13,606 bases of DNA from Goniomonas avonlea (lineage: Eukaryota > Cryptophyceae > Goniomonadida > Goniomonadaceae): the NCBI GenBank assembly GCA_003573635.1, contig QUTJ01031624.1, positions 1-13,606 on the forward strand, given 5' to 3'. The translations under genes were made by a program, and so were the position numbers. Shown here piece after piece: positions 1 to 8,600 of the stretch. The notes beneath the pieces are model-generated. The model was not told the DNA's origin and made no database searches. It worked only from the letters and a program-made list of their open reading frames with translations. Numbering within the stretch: the first letter of the stretch is position 1; every line of letters begins with the position of its first letter.

Positions 1-246
1 TCTCGTCAGATGCCAATATAATCGGCATGAGCTCCCCACCCGGCGGCAACTGTGTCTCAGACCGCTTCCAGTGATCGACGGTGTGCCTGTCACTGATGAC
101 GCGCTGCCCTGTGGCCTCGTGGACCACCTCCTCGTACTTGTACACGATGTTTCCGAGAAGCTGAGGGTCTCCATACTGGCGACGCACCACTGTGAGAACA
201 TCGCGGTACGCACACCACAGCTCCTGCTTCAATAATGTAATAACGC
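1..246 (-). mobile_element. Plavaka-like transposase fragment (cut by the window edge)
   Basis: The minus strand is open from about 259 to the window edge. It encodes roughly 80 residues with high-GC codons, quite unlike the AT-rich DNA that starts at about 247. Recognisable pieces in order are QELWCAYRDVL, RQYGDPQLLGNIVYKYEEV, a DRHTVDHWK stretch and LPPGGELMPIILASDE. The pattern of a 'GDP' box, then a W, then 'LPPG...PIILASDxT' is what I know from Plavaka-type transposases of the CACTA-related group, where a FSGDK-like box should follow outside the window. The open frame can start at a plausible splice acceptor (cgcag, ending at 247), or it may simply be truncated there. The catalytic core is not visible. 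The family call is by eye; a domesticated gene or a related DDE transposase is possible. Confidence 0.6.
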
Positions 247-411
247 CTGCGACAATAATTCAAATTGTGACACTATATATTTAATTCATAACTCACTCAA
301 AATGACTGAATTAGACACGAATTAATTGTGGTAAAAAAAGTTTACCAGCAAATCTATGCATATTTTAGCGTAAGTACTTATTCTGGTGAGAAAAGTGACA
401 AGAAATAATGA

Positions 412-657
412 CATGTGTCACAAATCGATGAAATAATCCAAAAAAATGACATCGGAATCCCTGTTCAAAACCTCAACCTTAATAGTATGAATATAAATAT
501 TCAGTTAGAAGACCAATCATACACAGCCCTTACAGCAGGAGATATAACAAGGTGGCGCTTAGTGTTGCTTTATGTTGACCAAGGTGTTACAAGGTGTTAC
601 AAGGTGTTACACGGAGTCCACAGGGGTATCCACAGGGTCAATATCGCCACTCACTAG
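412..657 (+). pseudogene. Virus-like frame of unknown function, frame-disrupted at its 3' end
   Basis: A frame opens directly after an in-frame TGA at 409-411 and runs to a TAG at 655-657. There is no ATG at its front; the first in-frame ATG is at 487. The first two thirds read like a real AT-rich viral protein (polar, rich in N, I and Q, with a piece reading TALTAGDITRWRLVLLY). The tail after about 580 is translated through a 10-bp tandem repeat and changes character. Because 10 is not a multiple of 3, copy number sets which downstream frame is read. Removing two repeat lengths would put this frame in register with the next one, so the two may once have been a single gene. I do not recognise a family. 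Confidence 0.4.
581..610 (+). repeat. Three perfect copies of a 10-bp unit
   Basis: The unit aaggtgttac occurs three times head to tail (581-590, 591-600, 601-610). It lies exactly where the frame from 412 stops making sense and the next frame opens, so replication slippage here is a likely cause of the frame disruption. Confidence 0.95.
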
Positions 658-707
658 CATACCCATCTTTATCCATGCGGCAAACTTATCGCCCTTATTA
701 TAAACAC

Positions 708-956
708 ATGTCCTTGTCAGCTACGGAGATAGGTCTGTTAGTTACAGTAATCACGACGAGTGTCGGTACTATACTGCTTGCGCTGAGGAAGAATATCAAA
801 GTTTGTAGAAGCGGATGCTGTGAGTTGGGCTTCCAACACCCTGTAACACCCCCTATACGAACACCAACGCAACCACAAAACCCTCAAGTCGTCATACCAA
901 CCCCACCACCCAGACTAACAAAAAATAATTTTGAATACTATAGACATCTACTGTAA
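708..956 (+). CDS. Small virus-like membrane protein with a Cys-rich juxtamembrane motif
   Basis: I chose the ATG at 708, giving 82 residues, because a hydrophobic segment follows it closely. In-frame ATGs also exist at 594 and 675, and the frame is open from before 594. Residues 9-27 (IGLLVTVITTSVGTILLAL) form one membrane span. It is followed by a basic, cysteine-containing stretch, KNIKVCRSGCCELGF, and then a proline- and threonine-rich tail. A short N-terminus, one span, and a K-x-C-x-x-x-C-C motif just inside the membrane is an arrangement I associate with small proteins of virophages, polinton-like viruses and some large algal viruses; their function is not well established. The frame ends 3 bases before the next start at 960. 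The tail looks intact, while the N-terminus may be altered by the repeat at 581-610. Confidence 0.5.
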   Translation: MSLSATEIGLLVTVITTSVGTILLALRKNIKVCRSGCCELGFQHPVTPPIRTPTQPQNPQVVIPTPPPRLTKNNFEYYRHLL

Positions 957-959
957 AAT

Positions 960-1357
960 ATGGGTTTCTTTAATAATCTATGGAGTGGAATNAAAAAAGG
1001 TGCCTCTAAAGTTGGGGATTTTGTAGCTAATAAAGTACGCCCAGTNGTGGGTAAAATCAATGCAGGTGTGAAAAAGGTAAGTCACTTTATCAACACAGAC
1101 AAAGATCTAAATAGTTTCTTGGAGCTATCTTATTCATCCCTATCCCTGGTCTCAGTGGTGCAACAGATGGAGGTAGAAAGATATCAAAGGTGGTTGAACA
1201 GGGGGCAGGGCTTGTGGATAGGGGTCTGAACTTTGGGTATAATAGTTGCAAGTGCAATCCAGCATAAGACTTGGGTCATGGTGCAAAACTGGTGCATGTG
1301 GGGCGGGAATTGTACAATGATGTTAACCAATTCAACCGACCAGTCCAAGTCTTGTGA
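960..1357 (+). pseudogene. Decayed minor-capsid or membrane-active-peptide-like viral gene
   Basis: The gene starts at ATG 960 with MGFFNNLWSG, followed by a basic stretch rich in G, A, K and V. This amphipathic front resembles the pVI/pX-like minor capsid or lytic proteins of adintoviruses, polintons and polinton-like viruses. Reading in the starting frame ends at 1229, but the last 25 or so codons look wrong. From about 1142 the sensible protein continues in another frame (IPGLSGATDGG, then KISKVVEQGAGLVDRGLNFG), so a frameshift lies at about 1120-1150. That second frame has an in-frame TAA at 1265-1267, then continues to a TGA at 1355-1357. One frameshift and one stop mean the copy is probably dead. 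Undetermined bases at 992 and 1046 each leave one residue unknown. The similarity is by pattern only; a non-viral glycine-rich protein is less likely given the neighbours. Confidence 0.5.
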
Positions 1358-1425
1358 TGAATGTACAGGTTAGTGTGACGATGCGAGCCGTTGCAAGTGC
1401 GATAGGTGTAACACAAGCGTTGTGA
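1357..1425 (+). CDS. Tiny frame overlapping the preceding stop
   Basis: A 22-codon frame starts at ATG 1357, sharing one base with the preceding TGA, and ends at 1425. The product (small, with MRAVASAIGVTQAL at its end) is unrecognised. It may be the truncated front of the next viral gene, cut where the AT-rich segment ends. The stop-start overlap is the only positive evidence. Confidence 0.2.
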   Translation: MNVQVSVTMRAVASAIGVTQAL

Positions 1426-2492
1426 GCCAAACCAAATTTAAATTAACCAATTTTTTGCGACTCTCATGCGGTCCACACTAGTAGTAGTACTCGAGTCCAC
1501 CTTGAGCACCCGTTACTGTGCTTTCCTGCGGAGGACAGAGGAAAATTCAACAAAGCTTCAGGACTAGAGCTGTCTGTACAACAGTTGCACGCACACAGAC
1601 ATATTGATTCATTGTCCATCATGCAGTGTGTGTGCCAGAGAACTTGAACATTAATCAAGGCCACTGGCACTCGGGCTCCTCCAGTCCAAGCGTGATCTCC
1701 TCCAGCACCTCATCCGGATGTGGTATGCACTAGGCTACCCGAAAGTGATTTTAATCTACATGAGGCACAGAGTGGTTGAACATCAGAGATTCGGAGTGGG
1801 TGACTCAGAGTCAGGACCCTAGAGACATGCTGATGGTGCCATGCTGTGAAATACATCTCCACAACTGACAAGAGGCGCCACAGTCCTTGCGACACTTTTG
1901 CGAGACGCAAGGGGGGGAGCCTGCAGCTCCTGGCGACAGCTTGCCACTGGCACAAGTTGCACAACGCCACCTTGGGGATTCTCATTCGAGCTAGCAGCCA
2001 CTGCTGGCCGGTGTAGGTGTGTTAGAGACCACAACTTGTCCACACACAGTCATCACGCGGCCACAACCCTCCTGGGGAAGCCACCGTGACACGGGAGCAA
2101 CCGCGTGCGAAATGTCGGCCGTGCTGGGCTGCATCCCCGTGCGTAGGGGAGGAGGGAGTGGACGCAGACAGGGAGGGACTCGCTTCACGAGGAGGCACGC
2201 TGCCACGTAGTGTGAGGACAGGTGCAGGGGGCACTGCCACATAGATCAATTCAAACTGTTTCTCGCGGGGGAACTTCAAACTGCTCCTTCAAACTATTCC
2301 TCGCAGAGCAGATCCAGGTCGAGGTAGAGCACTTCCGGGTAGAGGTTCAGACGAGAATGTTCACACTGTTCGCCGCAAGCTGATGCGACTGGAAGTCCAT
2401 GTTACCTCTGCTGCCATTGACATTTGGCCCTCGCTATATTCAACACCCTCCTACTCTCGCTCTGACTCTGACTATGACTCCCACTGTCACTG
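1426..2492. other. Intergenic or 3' flank without a defended gene
   Basis: I see no convincing gene here. Open frames on both strands are short and overlap each other. Two minus-strand segments look slightly coding-like. One, at about 1717-1651, ends in an acidic tail (DEVLEEITLGLEEPECQWP) at a stop and sits behind a possible acceptor. The other, at about 2372-2294, contains LNLYPEVLYLDLDLLCEE before a TAG. Either could be a further 3' exon of the large minus-strand gene, but the reading phases do not join cleanly to the preceding exon. Around 2240-2365 there are loose repeats of a ttcaaactgtt-ctcgc type. Confidence 0.5.
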
Positions 2493-2657
2493 TCACTGCG
2501 GGGAGACGAACCTGGGTGGCGTGAAAATTGCCAGGTACTGTGCTTGCTGCTGGCAAATCAAATCTGACCACTTTTTTGTGTCTGCAGGTGTGCTGCCTCT
2601 GAGAAGTGTCTCGCTGCCCGCGTCATCAATGAGATGCAGGATGTTATCTGCCGACAC
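2493..2657 (-). CDS. Exon 16: PH C-terminal helix and stop
   Basis: Behind the acceptor ttgttcacacag the frame reads VSADNILHLIDDAGSETLLR, then GSTPADTKKWSDLI, the final PH strand and helix with the near-invariant Trp. It runs on through QQQAQYLAIFTPPRF to a TGA at 2493-2495. I take this as the terminal exon because the frame closes soon after the PH helix. Internal GT sites (after CCACCCAG, or within CAGTACCT) could splice to a later exon, but I found no continuation in the right phase. Confidence 0.7.
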   Translation of the reverse strand: MSADNILHLIDDAGSETLLRGSTPADTKKWSDLICQQQAQYLAIFTPPRFVSPQ

Positions 2658-5600
2658 CTGTGTGAACAAGGTTAAAAGAGTCTCCCTGCCCAGGTCGTCG
2701 ACATGCTTGGCGCCAAATCACTTTGCTCGGAACTGCATGGTGAGCAAGCGCTGCGTCCGCGAAGGGCCACTGGTGCACCAAGCAGAGCATCAAAATACAG
2801 GCAAGTCATTCAGGCCACTGGTGCACCAAGCAGAACATCAAAACAAAGGCAAGTGAGCAGTCCCGCAGCGTGTCAAGCAGTGACAGATGAGCCAGGGTGA
2901 CAAGCATCGTGGGGACTGCGTACCTGAGCCCAACATGTCCCAATGTGAAAGAGTCCCTGCGGTCGCCGCAGGTCTTGTGTCTGTACCACTGTCATCAGTA
3001 CACACCCCCTATCACAGTGTCTAGTGTGAGCTGGACAGACAGACACACACACACACACACACACTTATCACAAGGGTGAGTAGAGGCGCACACACACCCG
3101 CACTCACAGCCTGCCCATCAGTGTGAGAGTGAGCTGGGCACGACACATTACACGCACACCCTATCACTTCCGTCTCTCGAGTGTGTGAGTGGCACAACGC
3201 CCACACACATACACACTCAATCACATGAGTGTGTAGAGTGTGAGTTGGGCACTTTTGACACACTCATAAACCGTATGTCGATAATGATTAGACGCCGTAG
3301 ATAAACCACTCAACAGCAAGTGCGATTCGGTTCCCAAGGGAAAGGGCTTCAGTTGGTCTTGACCTCCGAAATCGGATTGACAGATCACGCATAGACCGAA
3401 TCGGTTACTCAAGCAAACGGAGTGTTAGCAATAAAACCTGCGGTGTCAGGATGATAGATGCTGATTCAAGGCTGTGGTGTTTTGAATCCACACCACGCTC
3501 CACAAGGCGAGATACGATTGGTTACCCTGATATTATCGTACACCAGGGAACTCGGGATAACCTTTACGATCATGAAAACGATCCCTCCGAGTGAAACTCG
3601 ATACACTTGTAACAGACTCTGAAAGCGAAGGCATGGGAAAGTGTCAAACAAAACAGCAACGAAGCGCATTGCCAACAACGGCATTGCCCCCAGAAGCTCG
3701 TGGGACCCTAGCCGCACTCGATTCAAGCCTCAGACATTAACACGTCTAGGCCGAGCGTCCATAGCTTTTGCAACTGGGTAAGGGGAATTCACACCAGAGG
3801 GGTTCCAAACTTACGAGACATCTGAGGCTTTGGCGCCTAAAGAAAAGCTCGTCGCGTGCAGCAATGCAATCTCGATAGCATAAGAGTGCCCAGAGTCAAC
3901 AACTTCAATCGGCCTTGGCTCACAAGGAAACACACAGCAGTAGTTGAAAGCTAACACATTCTTGAGAGTGTGCGCGTGCGTGGCTGCACGCTGTTCCCGA
4001 ACCTGATCATTCTTGTGGTAAGTCAGCATAACGTCCTGCAGAACAAAGAACCGTTTTTGCCACCGCGGCGAGTCCCGCTCTGTGTGACAGAAATGTGAGG
4101 CAGCCACGCTTTGGTTAGAGTATCAGGACAAGGTGAAAGTCACCAAGCATCGTGTGGGTGTTAGTGGCTGGCTAAGATTCGGTCAGCCATTGTGTGCATC
4201 TTTGTTTGCTCGAGTGTTCGTGTCAGGACTAGTGAAAGTCGGTCAGCATTTGTAATTGTTAGTGAGAGTGGTAGTGATTGTGAGAGTGAGAGTGGAAGTG
4301 ATAGCCATTGTTCTTGCTCGATGAGGGCGAGTGCTAGTGTCAAAGCGAGCCAGTGCAGTGTTCATTGGCGTGTTGTTCCCGGTCAACGTTAGTTGGAGTG
4401 TCAGTATCCGTGCGTCAGAGTGTTCGTGCGAGCGAGTGTCGGTGTTCGTAAGAGCAAGTGTGTGTGTGTGTCAGTGATAGTACGTGTGAGAGTCTGTGCG
4501 TCAGTGTCAGTGCTGGTCAAGAGTGTTAGTGCCGAGCGAGTGTCAGCGTCAGTGCTAGTCAAGAGTGCTAGCATCAATGTTATAGTCAGCGAAAGTACCC
4601 GCGTCAGCGAGCTGGAGTGCTAGCAAGTGCGGGTGCCAGTGAGCAATGTGTCCGACTGTGCGTCCGCTTGTGTGTCTGATTGTGTACCTGAGTGTGTATG
4701 CTCCAGCCCTGGCTGAGGACACGACCTGGCTGCAGGAACCGGCAACAGCAATACGGAATAAGATTTCCAAGGACTCACTTTTTTTCTCCAAATAGCCTCT
4801 GCAGATAACGGCCCCGGGTTTGTGGAGATTTGCTCGGTAGCGCACAGCGCGGAGTTGCTCCAAGGCGACCTGAAGAGTGTCAGTGTGATTATGTAGTCCG
4901 GGACAAGTGAACACCACACAGCAAAGTGGAAACTCACCTGCAGCTCAGCAGAGAGCTCCGACTGTGCTTGGACTGACGAGTGCAGCATTTCCTCAACTCC
5001 TTCACGCTGGGGTGGGTCAGTTTAGAGTTTTGGAATTGACTCCTGCTCCCACCTCTCGCCTTGTGTGTTCTTCTCCTGTCCCCCCTCTCTCTATGTGTCC
5101 TTCTCTTGTCCCCCTCACGCTGTATGTGTCCTTCGTGTGTCTCCATCTCAGCGGCCTTCCTATGGATTGTAGGTCGATAGAGAACCGAACCCTAACGGTC
5201 AAACTCTTGGGAAAAGTTGCGACCACTGGTTGCTGTGCTTTTGTTGGTCCAGACATGCCCAACTGGACCCAGGCTCGGCTCGCTCATGTGGACTGGCTCC
5301 GCGCCGACGGACCGGTCTGTACTAACAGGCTCCGGCCTCATAGTCTGTGACTACTCCAGTAGACACAGCAAGGAAGCCAAGATCAGAATCACCACCGGTC
5401 CAGCAGCATCTGTCTCAGTGGTATCTCGACGCCCCCAGTGCAGGATCCGGACATGCATCAGAGGTTGAGAAGATTGACCACCCAGGTACTGGCTTGATCA
5501 GGGGTGGGACAAGGTCATTGTTCAAGCACTACCTCTCTCACTGAAGCAGAGAGTCAGCGCCCTGACCACAACACGCTCGCAAGTGATTGGCACAGTTACC

Positions 5601-8600
5601 TGCAAGAAGCGCATGTTGCCACTGCTCTGCCATCTGTCTGCATCCAGCTTTTAGAGCATATGGCATACCTTCATGTTGGATTGTGTCAGCACTGGAGCAC
5701 ATTGCCCCGTGATCACCATTTGCCCGTACCGTGCAGTGTGAGTTCACAAGGAGTGTTCGTTCGGGTCTGATTCTCGTGCTGTCGAGGTGCTGCTGCATCA
5801 TATTCTGGTCCCCACCAGTGGCTGCAGCCGACTTCGAACATCACGATTGTTTGACATGATGGTTGTTGCAGGGATCCTGGTGTGAACATGAACAGCTTGT
5901 CACTGCCCACCATTCTTGGCACAGGGCGAGTTTAGATGGGTCGCTCCTGGCACGGGCTAATGAGAGGCCGTGTGCGCTGACAATGAGTTCGGGCATAGCT
6001 GTTTCGTCCATGACGGCCACCCAGCGCCAGCCATCGCTGCCATCTCACACATCCTCACACTCCATCGAGCCTCATACGTGTGGATACACACATACACCTA
6101 TCAAGGACACAGAAGCACAACGGAGCATCATTCTCGCAAATCCTCAGGAGCCTCATACACAACCACACCACACCCACACACACCCTTGGCACATTGAACA
6201 ACTGAAGCAGATCCACACACCCCATCGAATCACACCCGCTATCACGGGAACAAATATGGGTCTTCCCACACCAGCACCTGCGCCTCAGCATTCGTGGGTG
6301 ATCAACCTCGACACAGCGGCCTCCCGGCTGATGGAAGGCCTATGCCACCACCTTCTCGCAACTGTCCAGAGTAAGACAAGACACCTCAAGTATTTCTTCC
6401 TCAGCCCTAGGCTGACAGTCTTAGGCGTGTTATCGGCCGTTACATGTGATGCAAGGATCCTGAACATCTGGACATCTCATTTGTGATTTGCAGCAAGATG
6501 CCAGCGCTGCTCGGAACTCGAGGGCCGCGGTCACAGATGCCATGCTCAAGTGTCCTCTGACACAGTGCAGCGGAGCCCACCGCAGTGTACGGCAGAAGTG
6601 ATGAAGTGGTGTCGACAGTCCTAGCCATCCTGACTGCATCTGCGGCAAGCACTGGCCAGAAATGAGTCGCTCATCACTGCAGTCTCAGGCAACCTGCTCG
6701 CTCGCTCTCAGTCAAGTGTGACAGCCACCGAGCACCCAGCTCATTGCGAAGTGACACCTTTGAGCAAGCGGGCACACCTTTCAGGTGTACATCAGGTACA
6801 GGTGACATCAGACCAGATGGCGATCCGCTCTGCCACACACACAAGCTTTGCAACCTGACTGGTGTCCTGGATCATTTAGGAATCGGACACCAGGACTAGG
6901 CTGACACCCGTGGCAGACCGTGGCCTATTGTTTAAGGGTGTGATCATTGATCCAGTCCCAACAGAGCTGAACAGAGGTGCCAATTGTGATCACAGGGATG
7001 CCATGGGCGGTCTCAGACGCTGTGTCCATAGCCTTGTGGGACCCCTTACCATTGGTGATTCTACTAAGAAACTGCCAAGGCAACAGATTTCCTTGTAGGG
7101 CTTATCCAGATACATGTGGTCACCGTTCGACGATCCCGACTGCAGATCATCCAATTATCCAGATGCATGTGGTCACCGTTCTGAGTGAGTGTGTTGACGA
7201 TCCCGACTGCAGATCTACCGCCACGGCACAGTGCAGCGTACTTCCATTCTTCGAACTTCGCTGTGTCTCGAGCTTTGACAATATTGTCAGATGGCGAGAG
7301 AGAGAGAGGAAATACTGAAACACACACCTGAGACAGTCCGTGGTGATCCATTCCCGTAGCTGTCCTCTGGGCGGCAGGGTCTGTGTACATAGGTCCTTCT
7401 GGTATTTTCGTATCTCTAGTCGTAGTCGTTGTACTCCCGTCGGGGATTGGTGGCCTAAGATTCGAGCGACGGTGGACAGTGGTGTGCGTTCCTGTATGCG
7501 GTTTTGCTGCAAGCTCCACCAACGGTACTGGCAATGGAATCGGCACACAGTTCAGACTTGTGTCCATTGGGGAACTCAGGTGTCAGTCACTGTTTGTTGC
7601 ATGTGGCAGCGTGTTGTTCTGCATTGACAACACCGAGGTGGTGGCATGTTTGGCATATGGTTGCCCACACATTCATTGAGTTTGCTGGAAGCATCGGTAT
7701 CAACTTGGCATTCCAGGGTGGCAAATCATGGTTCATCAACCCAGATTTTGCTATGACAGACGAGCTCGTGCACCTGCTCGGCCAGCACTGGGTTGTGTAT
7801 GCTGCGACTCTGATTTGGTGGCTGTCCTGGCATGCAGTCAGAGACGAGTCTTTGTCGCAAGCTCACACAGGCTCCTCTCTGGAGTTCCAGTGGCCGGCGG
7901 GCCACCGAAGCATACCCCAGATGTGTTCCCACCCCCCCTCCCCCACACATGCTTGCAGCCCCAGACGGGGGTTGAGAGAGCTGCACACACTTCTGGCACA
8001 GTCAGACGGTGTTGAGTGAAACTGTAGAGGACATGAAGCGCCGCATTTGACACCACTGACCACCAAAAGCGGCCTGAAGCTCATCGGTGAGGTTATCCAC
8101 TTGTGGAAGGACCGGGTTCTCCACGTGGATGGCCTGTGAACTGCCAAAAGTGGTTGGGGAAATCTTCAACAAATGTTCACTTCGCCCAATCACGACATGC
8201 GAGTGTGGTTGGTGGGGCGGTAGAGTAGATCCTCGAATCGTGTTGCGAACGGTGTTGCGAACGGCAGGTCAACACATTGTTGGAGATGTTGCGCCACATG
8301 CGCGATGCTCTGGTTCTTCTTGTTTCTGCCTTCGAGGTGTAAATACTAGTGCCAGCTGAGATTTCCAGCTGCGATTGGTGTGTGGTACTGGATGTTTGGC
8401 AGACTGCGGCGTAGCATCAGGGCGGACAGGACCACTGCAGCTACATGTGCCTGCTCCAGTACTGAGAAGTGGACACATAGGCTGCAAAGTGGTCTGTCAT
8501 GAGCCTCGCTGGACGAAAAACCGCGAGGCTTCATGGTAATCATCGCCAAGTCGATGTGGCGGTTGTTGAAGGGGCTCCATACATCTGAAGAAACTCTTAG

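Larger units (their letters stand above)
247..1440 (+). mobile_element. AT-rich endogenous virus-like segment (polinton-like virus or virophage type)
   Basis: Base composition changes sharply at about 240 and back at about 1440. Inside are small plus-strand frames packed as in compact DNA viruses: a frame at 412-657, a membrane-protein frame ending at 956, a capsid-associated-like frame starting 3 bases later at 960, and a tiny frame whose start overlaps the previous stop at 1357. No introns are apparent. Two of the products resemble proteins seen in polinton-like viruses, adintoviruses or virophages. Several frames are broken, so this looks like an old inserted fragment rather than an active element. 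No major capsid protein, packaging ATPase, protease, integrase or polymerase is present, and I see no terminal inverted repeats at the edges. A contaminating viral contig joined in assembly is the main alternative; undetermined bases at 992 and 1046 leave that open. Confidence 0.6.
2658..3567 (-). other. Intron 15, rich in CA repeats
   Basis: This 910-bp intron holds a 48-bp duplication (2765-2854), an AC dinucleotide run (3043-3064), and a GT/CA-rich minisatellite with related 'gtgtgagctgggcac' units at about 3020-3260. A 7-bp hairpin (gtggtgt / acaccac) occurs at 3474-3496. No gene is apparent; the open frames on either strand are repeat-driven. Confidence 0.6.

Noticed and set aside
2383-2856. 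A 157-codon plus-strand frame starting with ATG.
   Set aside because: It overlaps exon 16 on the opposite strand, is rich in Cys, His and Ser, and gains its last 30 codons from a 48-bp duplication whose period is a multiple of 3.
3474-3496. A 7-bp hairpin with a tRNA-like gaatcc loop.
   Set aside because: No acceptor stem, D arm or anticodon arm can be drawn around it, so no tRNA gene is called.
3300-3596. A plus-strand open frame of about 98 codons with protein-like text (RMIDADSRLWCFEST, DTIGYPDIIVHQG).
   Set aside because: It is antisense to exon 15 and the flanking intron, has no ATG until halfway, and no family is recognised. Best explained as a shadow frame.
4192-4623. Plus-strand frames rich in S and V that look like adhesin or repeat proteins.
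   Set aside because: They are translations of the gtgag/gtgtcagtg satellite inside an intron of the TBC-PH gene.
4934-5262. Charged 11-residue repeat protein on the minus strand (HREGDKRRTHRERG-like).
   Set aside because: It is a translated CT-rich minisatellite; the 33-bp period keeps the frame open.
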